From Hydrogenimonas urashimensis (GTDB taxonomy: Bacteria > Campylobacterota > Campylobacteria > Campylobacterales > Hydrogenimonadaceae), in the NCBI RefSeq assembly GCF_016593255.1, contig NZ_AP023212.1, positions 186,001-250,000 of the forward strand: a DNA stretch of 64,000 nucleotides, in the 5' to 3' direction. The notes beneath the pieces were generated by a model. That model saw only the letters and a program-made list of their open reading frames with translations, had not been told where the DNA came from and did no database searches. The position numbers and the translations under genes are program-made. How positions within the stretch are numbered: the first letter of the stretch is position 1; the number at the start of each line of letters is the position of its first letter. This document shows, piece by piece, positions 54,533 to 63,882 of the stretch.

Positions 54533-54961
54533 ATGCTGAATCACTATTTGGACAAGGCGGCAGAGGATTTGCAGTCGCTGATCGATTTGACGCAGATGGA
54601 TATCGAAGACATCAAAGCGGCACGCCACGATGCCATGTTCGAACGCATCAAAACAAAAGAACACACGCTGGTGACTTTTGAAAACCGCAAAGCTTTGATC
54701 GACAACGAGATCAGCAATCTTGTCAAAGCCCATCCGGATAGTGAGATGGAGGATCTTCTGGACGCGACGATCCGGCAGAAACTCTCCGTTCTTCGGGAGA
54801 AACTCGAGGAGCTGCAGGCCCTCAACCGCTATTATGCACGTTTTGTCATTACCGTAGGAGAATTCTACAACACACTGTACGAGGAGATGCTCCCTGTCGA
54901 AAAAGACGGCTATACAGGGAAAAATGCCAAGCTGGCATCGTTCATCGAAGTGAGGGCGTAA
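54533..54961 (+). CDS. flgN: Flagellar export chaperone FlgN
   Basis: A 142-residue helical protein of FlgN type, chaperone for the hook-filament junction proteins FlgK and FlgL. It begins 'YLDKAAEDLQSLIDLTQMDIEDIKA' and has long amphipathic helices. The position directly before flgK supports the name. AGGAAAT precedes ATG. Confidence 0.8.
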   Translation: MLNHYLDKAAEDLQSLIDLTQMDIEDIKAARHDAMFERIKTKEHTLVTFENRKALIDNEISNLVKAHPDSEMEDLLDATIRQKLSVLREKLEELQALNRYYARFVITVGEFYNTLYEEMLPVEKDGYTGKNAKLASFIEVRA

Positions 54962-54964
54962 GCC

Positions 54965-56767
54965 GTGGCTTCGATCTTCAATGCCCTGAATATCGGCTAC
55001 AGCGGGCTGAAGACTTCCCAGATCGCGATAGATACGACCGGTCACAATATCGCCAACGCCCAGAATCCCGACTACACGCGCCAGCGTGTCGTCATCTCCC
55101 CCAATACGCCTCTTCATACCACGCCCGGCGATATCGGGCTCGGCGCGAAAATCACGGAGATCGTACGGATTCACGACGAATTTGTCTACAAGCGACTCAA
55201 GGACGCTTCCACTGACAACGAATACAGCCAGTTCAGAAAAGAGACGATGGACGAGGTCTCGACCTACTTTCCCGAGATCGACAAGAACGGCATCTACAAC
55301 GGGATGCAGGAGTATTTCAACGCCTGGAACGATTTTTCGAAAAATACCGACGACACCGCACTGAAAACCAACCTCGCCCAGCAGACCCGCACCTTTACCT
55401 CGACAATCCGCCAGACCCGTGAACAGATAGCGACACTTCAGAACTCCCTCGACGAGCAGCTTCAAACGGCGGTGGACGAAATCAACAGACTCGGCAGACA
55501 GATCGCCGATATCAACATACGCATCAACACGGACGAGGCGGGCGGCGATCATGCCAACGATCTGCGGGACCAGCGGGACAAACTCGAGCTTGCCCTTAGC
55601 AAGCTGGTCGATATCGCCGTCTCCAAAGGCGATCTTCAGCCCGATGCCACGGTCGACAGGCATCGAATCGAATCGGGTGACGCCTACCACCTGAGTATCG
55701 GCGGCTCTTCCTTCGTCGACGGTTCCACCTTTCACCCTCTTGTCATCGACGAAAAAGAGGGAGGTGGTTTCAAGCAGGTCTATTACCAGCGCCAGGATTA
55801 TGAGAAATTCGATATCACCGGCTATCTCCATGGCGGAAAAGTGGGAGCGATTCTCTCCCTCAGGGACGGAGATCTTCAAAATGTGATGGATGAGCTCGAC
55901 AGTTACGCTTCCTCGATGGCCATGTTTACCAACAATCTCTATGCCGCCCATGCGACAACGGCGATGCGCGGCGACGCCGAGATCGAAGAGGATCAGACGG
56001 TTCAAAACTCCGAACTGCCGATTCGCGAGGGAAGCTTCTATGTCAAAGTCTACGACATCGACGGCAATGAAGTGGCAAAAAGAGAGATCGTTGTCACGAA
56101 AGAGAAGACGTTTGGCGAAATAGCGGGCTTCATCAATGCCAACATCGACGACAACGGCGACAATGTAACCAGCAACGATGTGGACGATTTTCTGGACGCA
56201 TCCGCTAAAAATGGCAGATTCACTATCGATGTGAAACAGGAGGTGCAGGGCCTGGGTTACACATTCGCCATCGAAGAGGCCGATAAAGAGGCTCCGACAC
56301 TTTTTGCCGGTGCTCTCGGACTCGAACGCTTTTTCGACGGCAGGAGCGCCGCCGACATACGGCTCAACAAGGCCCTGGACGAGAATCCTACCCGTATCGG
56401 CGGAAACGGTGCCCCCGTCGCGGGCGACAACCGTGTCGCCAACAGCATGATCGAATTGCAATACGACAAGATCGATTTCTACATGCCTGCAGACTCCGGC
56501 AATCTCTACACGTCCGATACGCTGAGCGGTTTTTTCCGAATGAGCGCGACGAACGTCGCCGATACGACCGCGTCGGCTCACGCCTCGGCGGAGACCTCGG
56601 AAGCACTGCTCAATGCCGTGGTCGATGAATTCGACAGCATCAGCAAGGTCGATATGGACGAGGAACTGACCAATCTCATGAAGTATCAGACAGGGTACAG
56701 TGCCAGTGCGAAGGTCATCACGACGATCGACCAGATGATTCAGACACTTCTTAACATAAAACAGTAA
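54965..56767 (+). CDS. flgK: Hook-associated protein 1, FlgK
   Basis: The first hook-filament junction protein, 600 residues. The N-terminal 'IFNALNIGYSGLKTSQIAIDTTGHNIANAQNPDYTRQRV' region and the C-terminal 'LTNLMKYQTGYSASAKVITTIDQMIQTLLNI' region form the D0/D1 domains. The central part is variable. Start is GTG 54965, three bases after the flgN stop. Confidence 0.95.
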   Translation: MASIFNALNIGYSGLKTSQIAIDTTGHNIANAQNPDYTRQRVVISPNTPLHTTPGDIGLGAKITEIVRIHDEFVYKRLKDASTDNEYSQFRKETMDEVSTYFPEIDKNGIYNGMQEYFNAWNDFSKNTDDTALKTNLAQQTRTFTSTIRQTREQIATLQNSLDEQLQTAVDEINRLGRQIADINIRINTDEAGGDHANDLRDQRDKLELALSKLVDIAVSKGDLQPDATVDRHRIESGDAYHLSIGGSSFVDGSTFHPLVIDEKEGGGFKQVYYQRQDYEKFDITGYLHGGKVGAILSLRDGDLQNVMDELDSYASSMAMFTNNLYAAHATTAMRGDAEIEEDQTVQNSELPIREGSFYVKVYDIDGNEVAKREIVVTKEKTFGEIAGFINANIDDNGDNVTSNDVDDFLDASAKNGRFTIDVKQEVQGLGYTFAIEEADKEAPTLFAGALGLERFFDGRSAADIRLNKALDENPTRIGGNGAPVAGDNRVANSMIELQYDKIDFYMPADSGNLYTSDTLSGFFRMSATNVADTTASAHASAETSEALLNAVVDEFDSISKVDMDEELTNLMKYQTGYSASAKVITTIDQMIQTLLNIKQ

Positions 56768-56777
56768 TATTGCGGGT

Positions 56778-57584
56778 ATGAAATGTCCATGCATCAGTGT
56801 GGCCATACTGGTCGCACTTTTTCTCTTTGCTTTCGCCGGTCCGTTTTTTTATACGGCCAGTCCTTACGCTCTGCATCCCGAATCGCTCCTTCTTCCCCCT
56901 TCCGGTGCCTATCCGCTGGGAACAGACAGACTGGGCCGGGATCTTCTGGCGCGGTTGATGCAAGGCGGACAGGTCTCCCTTCTTATCGGTGTCGGCAGCG
57001 CTCTCATTGCGTCGACGATCGGTCTGATGGTGGGCATAACCGCCGGTTTTTTCCGGGGAAAAGTGGACAGAACGTTCGTCGTGGTTGTCGATCTTTTTCT
57101 GACATTCCCCACCTTTTTTCTTCTGTTGGCACTTGTTAGTTACATCGAAGCTTCCGTCTGGGTTCTCATTTTCGTCATTTCCGTGACAGGGTGGATGACG
57201 ATGGCCCGGATGATTCGGGCCGAGAGCTTCGCCATCGGAGAAAAACCCTTCATCAAGATACTCAAAATCGCCCGGGTCCCGACATCCCGGATCATCGTCA
57301 AATATTTCGCTCCGCTGCTGGCACCCATATTTTTCGTCAGCTTCACGTTCGGCGTGGGCGGGGCGATTCTGAGCGAAAGCGCCCTTAGCTTTCTGGGGCT
57401 CGGCATAAGCCCGCCGCAAATGAGCTGGGGCAGCCTGATCAGCGAAGGGAAGGAAGTGATGGAGATCGCCTGGTGGATCAGCTTCTTCCCGGGGTTGATG
57501 ATCTTTCTGGTCACTTTCTCGCTGATGCAGATTTCCGACTATCTGCAGACCCGGACAAACCGAAAAGAGATCATAGGAAGTTAA
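56778..57584 (+). CDS. Dipeptide/oligopeptide ABC transporter permease (DppC-like)
   Basis: A 268-residue inner-membrane permease with about five to six membrane segments. It has 'YPLGTDRLGRDLLARLMQGGQVSLLIG' region, 'GITAGFFRGKVD' and the EAA-type loop 'MARMIRAESFAIGEKPFIKILKIARVPTSRIIVKY' region, followed by 'ESALSFLGLGISPPQMSWGSLI'. This is the OppC/DppC/NikC pattern. No partner permease, ATPase or binding protein is nearby, so the substrate is unknown. Confidence 0.9.
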   Translation: MKCPCISVAILVALFLFAFAGPFFYTASPYALHPESLLLPPSGAYPLGTDRLGRDLLARLMQGGQVSLLIGVGSALIASTIGLMVGITAGFFRGKVDRTFVVVVDLFLTFPTFFLLLALVSYIEASVWVLIFVISVTGWMTMARMIRAESFAIGEKPFIKILKIARVPTSRIIVKYFAPLLAPIFFVSFTFGVGGAILSESALSFLGLGISPPQMSWGSLISEGKEVMEIAWWISFFPGLMIFLVTFSLMQISDYLQTRTNRKEIIGS

Positions 57585-57593
57585 AGAGGCCCG

Positions 57594-58322
57594 TTACAGG
57601 CCTGGCGCGTTCCGGCGCGCGAGCGCTCTTTCGAGATCTTCCGGCGTGTCGATGCCGAAACTCTGCGTTTTTGCTTCCGCCATGGCGATATCGTAGCCGT
57701 GCGAGAGAGCCCGCAGCTGCTCCAGTTTCTCGATATGTTCCAGGGGGGCGTGGGGAAGCGTGCAGAATTTTTCGAGCATCTTCCTGGTGAAACCGTAAAG
57801 TCCCAAATGCCCTTTGTAGCTCTCGAGGGTCCCATCCCGGTCGAAGGGGATGGGGCTTCTGGAGAAGTAGAGGGCGTATCCGCACTCGTCTGTCACCACT
57901 TTGACGAGATTGGGATCTTTTGCCTCCTCTTTGGAGACGGTTTTGTAAAGAGAGCATATCATCGTCTGCGCCTCGTTGCGATGTTTTTTGACAAGCTGTT
58001 CCAGTGTCCGGACGACATCGGGTTCGATGAAAGGCTCGTCCGCCTGCACATTGATGACGATTTCGCCTGCATCAAGCCCAAGACGCGTCGCCGCTTCGTT
58101 GATGCGGTCGGTGCCGCTTTGGTGCTCGCCGCTCGTCATGACAGCCCGGATGCCGTATTCTTCGCACACTCGGGCGACTTCGCCGCTGTCGGTGGCGACC
58201 GCCACATCGTCGACACTTCGGACCGCTCGGGCCGTGGCGACGACCATCGGCACACCGTCGATTTCGGCGAGAACCTTTTTCGGAAAGCGGGAGGAGGCGA
58301 TACGGGCGGGTATGATAATCAT
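57594..58322 (-). CDS. kdsB: CMP-KDO synthetase
   Basis: Activates 3-deoxy-manno-octulosonate with CTP for lipopolysaccharide core synthesis. The 242-residue protein has 'IIPARIASSRFPKKVLAEIDG', 'VATDSGEV', 'TSGEHQSGTDRINEAA', 'NVQADEPFIEP' and 'GLYGFTRKML'. Length is normal. It is divergent from the methyltransferase gene. Confidence 0.96.
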   Translation of the reverse strand: MIIIPARIASSRFPKKVLAEIDGVPMVVATARAVRSVDDVAVATDSGEVARVCEEYGIRAVMTSGEHQSGTDRINEAATRLGLDAGEIVINVQADEPFIEPDVVRTLEQLVKKHRNEAQTMICSLYKTVSKEEAKDPNLVKVVTDECGYALYFSRSPIPFDRDGTLESYKGHLGLYGFTRKMLEKFCTLPHAPLEHIEKLEQLRALSHGYDIAMAEAKTQSFGIDTPEDLERALARRNAPGL

Positions 58323-58340
58323 GAATGCTCCCTTTTTTGC

Positions 58341-58346
58341 TATAAT
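58341..58346 (+). promoter_or_regulatory. -10 box of the methyltransferase gene
   Basis: TATAAT 23 bases before the preferred GTG start at 58369, in the gap after the divergent kdsB. Confidence 0.45.
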
Positions 58347-58368
58347 TCTACCAAAAACCGGGGGTTCG

Positions 58369-59061
58369 GTGCTTTTCTATCAACCGGAAGAGGGATACCG
58401 CTTCAACAGCGATTCCATGTTTCTCTACGATTTCATCTCCTCCTTTGCTCCCCGGGGGAAGGTACTGGATGTCGGGTGCGGGGTCGGCGTGATCGGCCTT
58501 TTGCTCGCGCGGGATTTTCCCATCGAACTGACGATGGTGGAAAAGCAGGAGATGATGGCGAAGCTGGCCGAAAAGAATATAAATGCCAATCGCGTCGAAG
58601 CCGAACTCGTGCGAAGCGACTTTCTCGACTTCGATTCAAAGAAACGGTTCGATCTCATCGTTTCCAATCCGCCGTTCTACCATCCCAAGGTGATTCGAAG
58701 CGACGATGAACATATGCAAATCTGCCGGTACAACGACCATCTGCCCATCGAACCTTTTTTCGGGAAAGTGAAATCCCTCCTGGCACCGCGGGGCCGTTTT
58801 ATATTCTGCTACGACGCGAGACAGGTGGGTGCGCTTTTCGCCCGGCTGGCGGATGTGGGGCTGAGGGTCGAAGATGTGCGGTTCGTCCATCCCAAAAAGG
58901 AGAGACCGGCGAAACTGGTGCTGATACACGCCCGCAACAACTCCAAAGGGCTCTGCCGGGTTTGGCCCCCCTTTATCGTCTTCGAAGGGGATGCCTATGG
59001 CGAAGAGGCGGAAAAGATATTCAAAAAAGCAAGGACACATACGTTAAAATGTCTGATTTGA
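58369..59061 (+). CDS. TrmN6-like methyltransferase
   Basis: A 230-residue class I methyltransferase similar to tRNA1(Val) A37 N6-methyltransferase TrmN6. It begins 'FYQPEEGYRFNSDSMFLYDF' (the substrate-facing start typical of the family), and has 'VLDVGCGVGVIGLLLA' (SAM site) and the 'IVSNPPFY' catalytic motif. I prefer GTG 58369, preceded by GGGGG, because the upstream in-frame ATG (58321) lies before a TATAAT box. It overlaps the next gene by 13 bases. Confidence 0.83.
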   Translation: MLFYQPEEGYRFNSDSMFLYDFISSFAPRGKVLDVGCGVGVIGLLLARDFPIELTMVEKQEMMAKLAEKNINANRVEAELVRSDFLDFDSKKRFDLIVSNPPFYHPKVIRSDDEHMQICRYNDHLPIEPFFGKVKSLLAPRGRFIFCYDARQVGALFARLADVGLRVEDVRFVHPKKERPAKLVLIHARNNSKGLCRVWPPFIVFEGDAYGEEAEKIFKKARTHTLKCLI

Positions 59062-59435
59062 TAACGAAAGAGGGGTACGATTTCGCTTTCGATCCGAAGG
59101 CGTGCGAAACCTGTGCCGGCAACTGCTGCATCGGAGAGAGCGGCCATATATGGGTGCGTGTGCAGAAGATTCCCGAAATGGCCGCCTTCTTGAATGTGGA
59201 ACCGGATACATTCATTCAGCGCTATCTGGAAAAAGTAGGGTATCGTTTCAGTATCAAGGAAAAAGTGGTTGTCGAAGGAGAGTACGACTGTATCTTTTAC
59301 GACAGAGAAAAACGCCGATGCGAGATCTATCCGGTTCGTCCGGTCCAGTGCCGCACCTATCCCTTCTGGGAGCATTTCAAAGAAAACGAAGAGGAATTGA
59401 AACGAGAATGTCCAGGTATCTGTCCGCGTTCGTAA
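59049..59435 (+). CDS. YkgJ-family cysteine-cluster protein
   Basis: A 128-residue protein with the YkgJ/CxxCxxxCC pattern: 'CETCAGNCCIGESGHIWV' near the start, 'CIFYDREKRRCEIYPVRPVQCRTYPFW' region, and a final 'CPGIC'. These cysteines likely bind a zinc or iron-sulfur centre. The role is not known. It overlaps both neighbours, so the three genes form one operon. Confidence 0.88.
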   Translation: MSDLITKEGYDFAFDPKACETCAGNCCIGESGHIWVRVQKIPEMAAFLNVEPDTFIQRYLEKVGYRFSIKEKVVVEGEYDCIFYDREKRRCEIYPVRPVQCRTYPFWEHFKENEEELKRECPGICPRS

Positions 59436-60697
59436 TACTGCTTTTTCTGTTTGCCGGATGTTCGCAGAAATCCCCGCATCCCCCAAAAGAGCCCAAGCAG
59501 CAGTACCGAGCGTTCGATTACGAGTACGACTACATCATCCATGCGCTCTACTACAAAGAGCATGGCGATTACGGCAGAGCCTACCTGCTTTTCGACGAAC
59601 TCTACAAAAAGACCGGCAATCCGGATTACAAGATAGAATCGATCAAACTTCTGATCGCCGGAAAAAGGTACGAGGATGCGCAAAGAGAGCTCTCGCAACT
59701 GATGAAGAAGTTTCCGGAAAATGTGACGCTCTATCGGCTCTACACGGTGACGGAGCTGCGTCTCAACAAGGCCGACGAAGCCCTCAAAAGCGCCCAAAAA
59801 GCGGTGGAACTCGAACCCGAAAACCTCCAGAATATCGACATGTTGGCCTCGATCTACCTGATCAAGGGCATGTACCAACAAGCTTACGATGTCTACGACA
59901 GATACTATGCCACGCATCACGACGATACGACCGTCGTGAAGATGGCTTCCATCCTCTACCACCAGTTCAAGAAACCGCAGGACGCGATACGTCTGTTGGA
60001 GACCCACAGCAAGATGATAGGCTGTTCGGAAAACGTCTGCCTCTTTCTGGCGGAGCTCTATCGCCAGAACAACGATCTGGAAAACCTGGCCGACGTCTAT
60101 GCCCGGATGTACGATGTGACGAAAACGGCGGAGTATGCCCGCAAGGCGGCGGAAATCTACGCCTACAAAAAAGAGTTCGACAAAGCGGAAAAACTGCTCA
60201 TTGCGTCGAAAGCGGACGACAAGCTGCTGCTGGCCATCTACAAGCATACCCGCGCCTACGACAAGGCCTCGGCGCTGGCCGAGCGTCTCTATGAGCAGAC
60301 GCTCGATCCGCTCTGGCTTGCCGAATACAGTATCCTCATCTACGAAGGCTCCCCGAAAAAGGACGATCCGAAACTTCTGAAAAAGGTTATCCGCAGCCTC
60401 TCCAGGGCTTTCAAGGAGGGGGTGGACGACCCGCTTTACTACAACTACCTCGGCTATCTGCTTATCGATCACAACATCGATGTAAAATGGGGTATCGAAC
60501 TGGTCCAAAAAGCGTTGAAAGCCGAACCCGATTCCGCCTTCTATATCGATTCACTCGCCTGGGGACACTACAAGCTGGGTCAATGCAAAAAAGCCTATGA
60601 AGAGATGAAAAAAGTGATAGAGAAACTTGGGCTCAAAGATGAAGAGATCAAAGCCCACTGGAAAAAAATAGAAAAATGCAGGAGTCGTAAAAAGTGA
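59408..60697 (+). CDS. TPR-repeat lipoprotein
   Basis: A 429-residue exported protein. The signal peptide ends in a lipobox, '[12 protein letters not shown]', so Cys17 is probably lipidated. The mature part consists of about ten TPR-like helical repeats (for example '[21 protein letters not shown]', '[20 protein letters not shown]', '[18 protein letters not shown]'). Such proteins serve as scaffolds in the envelope. It overlaps the YkgJ-type gene by 28 bases and trpC by four. Confidence 0.85.
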   Translation: MSRYLSAFVILLFLFAGCSQKSPHPPKEPKQQYRAFDYEYDYIIHALYYKEHGDYGRAYLLFDELYKKTGNPDYKIESIKLLIAGKRYEDAQRELSQLMKKFPENVTLYRLYTVTELRLNKADEALKSAQKAVELEPENLQNIDMLASIYLIKGMYQQAYDVYDRYYATHHDDTTVVKMASILYHQFKKPQDAIRLLETHSKMIGCSENVCLFLAELYRQNNDLENLADVYARMYDVTKTAEYARKAAEIYAYKKEFDKAEKLLIASKADDKLLLAIYKHTRAYDKASALAERLYEQTLDPLWLAEYSILIYEGSPKKDDPKLLKKVIRSLSRAFKEGVDDPLYYNYLGYLLIDHNIDVKWGIELVQKALKAEPDSAFYIDSLAWGHYKLGQCKKAYEEMKKVIEKLGLKDEEIKAHWKKIEKCRSRKK

Positions 60698-61497
60698 TAC
60701 TCGATGAAATCATAGCCCGTACGAAAGCCGATCTTAAGAAGAAGAAAAAAGAGTTTCCGATGGAGTGGCTGGGACGCTCCCTCGCCTACAATCCCTATCC
60801 GCCGCGGGATGTGCACAAAGTTCTCAAGTCGACACCCGACAACCCCTACCGCATCATTGCGGAAGTGAAAAAAGCGAGCCCCTCAAAAGGGGTAATCCGG
60901 GAGGATTTCGATCCGCTTCTGATCGGCAAAGCGTACGAAGAGGGCGGGGCGGATGCGCTTTCGGTCCTGACGGAGCCGCACTATTTCCAGGGGGATGTGG
61001 AGTACCTGACGATGCTGCGCCGCTATGTTCCGATGCCGCTGCTTCGCAAAGATTTCATCATCGACAGGTATCAGCTCGTCGAGGCGCTTGTCTACGGCGC
61101 CGATTTCGTTCTGCTCATCGCCAAGGCACTGAGCCGAAAAGAGCTGAAAAATCTGCTGGAGTACACCTGGCACCTCGGAATGGAGGCCTTGGTCGAGATA
61201 CATGACAGGAAGGACCTCGTCAAAGCGATTTTCGCCGGGGCCAACATCATCGGCATCAACCACCGAAATCTCGAAACATTCGAGATGGACATGACTCTGA
61301 GCGAAAGACTCATACCGCTTATTCCCAACTCCAAAATCATCGTCGCCGAAAGCGGTATCCACGACCACGAACAGGTCAAACATCTTCACGAAGTGGGTGC
61401 CGATGCCTTCCTTGTCGGCGAACACTTCATGCGCCAGAAAGATATCGCCGGTGCGCTGCGCAAACTCAAATACGGCAGTGACAACAAGAAAGGGTAG
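60694..61497 (+). CDS. trpC: Indole-3-glycerol phosphate synthase
   Basis: Closes the indole ring in tryptophan synthesis. The 267-residue TIM barrel has '[21 protein letters not shown]', '[18 protein letters not shown]', '[16 protein letters not shown]', 'EIHDRKDL', '[13 protein letters not shown]' and '[12 protein letters not shown]', all typical. Start is GTG 60694. No other trp gene is next to it. Confidence 0.96.
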   Translation: MILDEIIARTKADLKKKKKEFPMEWLGRSLAYNPYPPRDVHKVLKSTPDNPYRIIAEVKKASPSKGVIREDFDPLLIGKAYEEGGADALSVLTEPHYFQGDVEYLTMLRRYVPMPLLRKDFIIDRYQLVEALVYGADFVLLIAKALSRKELKNLLEYTWHLGMEALVEIHDRKDLVKAIFAGANIIGINHRNLETFEMDMTLSERLIPLIPNSKIIVAESGIHDHEQVKHLHEVGADAFLVGEHFMRQKDIAGALRKLKYGSDNKKG

Positions 61498-61506
61498 CGT
61501 TTCCCT

Positions 61507-62172
61507 TTACTTTTCTTCCTCGCCCAATTCCGATTTCGCCTTTTCGAGCAGGTCGATCACCTCTTCGTCACTGGTTTGGTCGAACCGCTCGTAATGGGCA
61601 CCGACAGCCCAAAACGGCTCGGGCGTCTCCAGTACGACCACACGATCGGCCAGGCGTTCCATCTCAGGAAGCGTATCCTGCGGGGCCACGGGAACGGCAA
61701 CGACGATGGTGGCCGGATTTTGCTCACGAATCGCAGCCAGTGCCGCTTTCATCGTATAACCGGTCGCGATACCGTCGTCGATCAGAATAACGCTTTTGCC
61801 TTCCAGGTGTTCGAGTGGGTTCTGCGACCCGCGATAGAGCTTTTGCCGGCGATGGAGCTCCTCGCGCTCCCGGGCGACCACCTGGTCGAGATAGGATTTG
61901 TCGACTCCAAGCCGATAGACCGCTTCCTCGTTCAAAAGGACACGCTCGGGATTGCCCTCCACCAGGGCGCCGATGGCGAACTCCTCGTTGAAAGGGGCCC
62001 CCAGCTTCCGGACGATGATGACATCGAGGGGAGCTTTGATACGCCTGGCGACTTCGTAGGCGACAGGAACGCCGCCTCTTGGCAGCGCCAGGACGATGGG
62101 ATTTTCGAATGGGCCTTTCGCTGCGACGGCTTCCGCGAGTTTCTCACCCGCTTCGACTCTGTCTTTGAACAT
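61507..62172 (-). CDS. Phosphoribosyltransferase-like protein
   Basis: A 221-residue protein with a PRPP-binding motif 'VILIDDGIATGYTMKAAL' (about 118-135), an N-terminal 'ALPRGGVPVAYEVARRI' and 'DVIIVRKLGAPFNEEFAIGAL'. This type is widespread, sometimes fused to a hydrolase domain, and its substrate is not known. The start at 62172 has AAGGAG at ideal spacing; an ATG five codons upstream is less likely. It is convergent with trpC. Confidence 0.87.
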   Translation of the reverse strand: MFKDRVEAGEKLAEAVAAKGPFENPIVLALPRGGVPVAYEVARRIKAPLDVIIVRKLGAPFNEEFAIGALVEGNPERVLLNEEAVYRLGVDKSYLDQVVAREREELHRRQKLYRGSQNPLEHLEGKSVILIDDGIATGYTMKAALAAIREQNPATIVVAVPVAPQDTLPEMERLADRVVVLETPEPFWAVGAHYERFDQTSDEEVIDLLEKAKSELGEEEK

Positions 62173-62258
62173 GGCAGCTCCTTGCAAATGTTTATTTTTA
62201 TTTAAGATATAGCATAATTTAAGAATTATTTCAAGTTTTACAGAGTAATTTAAACGGT

Positions 62259-62636
62259 ATGATGGAAAAAGAGAAAAAAGAAGGGTACTATTTTGGAACC
62301 ACCGTCGATGGAAAATGGTGGAGACGGTATAGCGAAAAGGGTTTTTTCGCCCGGGGGAACGGTCTTTACTGGTTGGGATTGGACTCTTTTTGTTTTCAGA
62401 AACATCTCACGCAAGAGGCATTTCGCATCCCCTTCACATCGATTGTCGATGTCGGTATCGGAAAATGGCATGCCGGAAAGTGGGGCGGCGGGTGGCCCGT
62501 CGTGCGGATAACATGGGTCAAAGAGGGGAAAACACTCGCTTCGGGTTTTCTCTTCGCAAAGAGTGAGAAGCGATGGCGGGAGACGGTTCGCCGCCTCGAA
62601 GAGGCTGCCGCTCTCAACACCGGCTCGGGGGTGTAA
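62259..62636 (+). CDS. Hypothetical protein, possible PH-like fold
   Basis: A 125-residue basic protein rich in aromatic residues ('GYYFGTTVDGKWWRRYSEKG', 'NGLYWLGLDSFCFQKHL', 'WHAGKWGGGWPVVRITW'). The pattern of short strands and a final helix ('RWRETVRRLEEAAAL') resembles small PH/GRAM-like domains, but I do not recognise a family. The upstream gap is AT-rich and may contain its promoter. It is convergent with the YqeY-like gene. Confidence 0.6.
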   Translation: MMEKEKKEGYYFGTTVDGKWWRRYSEKGFFARGNGLYWLGLDSFCFQKHLTQEAFRIPFTSIVDVGIGKWHAGKWGGGWPVVRITWVKEGKTLASGFLFAKSEKRWRETVRRLEEAAALNTGSGV

Positions 62637-62639
62637 ATC

Positions 62640-63089
62640 TCAGGCGTTCAGAAGTTCTTTTGCGATCTGGTTGATCACTCTCCCCTCGGCGCGGCTTCCT
62701 ATCTTCGCTTTGGCTTCGCCCATCACCTTGCCCATATCCTTCATTCCCGACGCACCCGTCTCTTCGATGATCTGTTTGAGGATTTCTCGCACTTCATCCT
62801 CGCTCATGGGCTCGGGAAGGTAGCTTCGAAGAATTTCGAGCTCTTTCTCGTTTTTTTCCACGAGATCCTCACGCCCTCCTTCCCTGAACTGTTCGATGGC
62901 GTCGTTGCGCTGTTTGATCTGTTTGACGAGGATCGCTTCGATGTCGGAATCGCTCAGCTCTTTGCGCTCGTCCACTTCGATCTGTTTGATGGCGCTCATG
63001 ACAAATCGGATGACATCGCGTTTGAAGGTATCTTTCTCTTTCATCGCCGTCTTTAAGTCGGTTTTCAGTCTCTCTTTGAGTTCGCTCAT
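62640..63089 (-). CDS. GatB/YqeY domain protein
   Basis: A 149-residue helical protein of the YqeY family, related to the tail domain of GatB that binds tRNA. It has 'LKERLKTDLKTAMKEKDTFKRDVIRFVMSAIKQIEVDER' region, 'LRSYLPEPMSEDEVREIL' and 'MGKVMGEAKAKIGSRAEGRVIN'. The function is not settled. ATG 63089 is the family start; longer in-frame sequence upstream is unrelated. Confidence 0.9.
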   Translation of the reverse strand: MSELKERLKTDLKTAMKEKDTFKRDVIRFVMSAIKQIEVDERKELSDSDIEAILVKQIKQRNDAIEQFREGGREDLVEKNEKELEILRSYLPEPMSEDEVREILKQIIEETGASGMKDMGKVMGEAKAKIGSRAEGRVINQIAKELLNA

Positions 63090-63166
63090 GCTAATCCTTC
63101 GTTTGGAACGGTTTTTGCTAATCCGTTCATAAATCTGGACCGAATTATACCAAAAGGATGATGGGA

Positions 63167-63868
63167 ATGCGAAAGATCGAAACGCTGGGGCTTTTGGCGA
63201 CAATACTGCTCTATACCGGGTGCAGCACCCACCAGGCCGATGCGAAGATCGATTTCAAACCGCCGAAATATGTGGAACAGGTGCCGCCAAGGGAGAAGTT
63301 CAGGGGAACCTACAATCCCGGCAGCCTCTTCGGACGGGGAGACAATCCCGTCTTCTCCGACAAAAAAGCGATGAACGTCAACGACATCGTCACGGTTGTC
63401 ATCGACGAAAACATTCTCTCCTCCTCGAGCGGTTCGAAGAAGATAAAGAAGACGACGAACGACAAGCTGGGCGGTGCGGTATTTGCGGGAGGCCCGGGAA
63501 ATTTCGCATCGCAGGCGAACAAGATAACCGATATCAGCGCCGGTATCAGTTCGAACAACTCTTTCAACGCCACCGGCACCAACGAACGCAAAGAGAAGTT
63601 CACGACGACAATTTCCGCGAGAATCATCAAAATTCTCGAAAACGGCAACTATTTTATCGACGGCCGAAGAGAGATGCTGATCAACGGACAGAAGCAGATT
63701 CTCCATGTCAACGGAGTCATCCGTCCCGAAGATATCACACAGACGAACATGATCGACTCGAAACATATCGCCGATGCCAAAATACTGTACGAAACACAGG
63801 GAGATATCAAAGAGGCGACGGAGAAGGGGTGGGGAACCAAGGCGATCGAGTCGGTCTGGCCCTTCTGA
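63167..63868 (+). CDS. flgH: Flagellar L-ring protein FlgH
   Basis: The outer-membrane ring of the flagellum, a lipoprotein of 233 residues. Signal and lipobox 'LGLLATILLYTGCSTH' precede the mature part, which has 'GSLFGRGDNPVFSDKKAMNVNDIVTVVIDE', 'ARIIKILENGNYFIDGRREMLINGQKQILHVNGVIRPEDI' regions and 'WGTKAIESVWPF' at the end. Three in-frame ATG codons (63158, 63161, 63167) exist; only 63167 has AAGG at good spacing. It is not part of the flgI run. Confidence 0.95.
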   Translation: MRKIETLGLLATILLYTGCSTHQADAKIDFKPPKYVEQVPPREKFRGTYNPGSLFGRGDNPVFSDKKAMNVNDIVTVVIDENILSSSSGSKKIKKTTNDKLGGAVFAGGPGNFASQANKITDISAGISSNNSFNATGTNERKEKFTTTISARIIKILENGNYFIDGRREMLINGQKQILHVNGVIRPEDITQTNMIDSKHIADAKILYETQGDIKEATEKGWGTKAIESVWPF

Positions 63869-63882
63869 GAGAGTGGCGGATA

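Noticed and set aside
54515-56806. 763-codon minus-strand frame opposite flgN and flgK
   Set aside because: flgN and flgK on the plus strand are secure. The antisense translation resembles no family and arises from codon bias.
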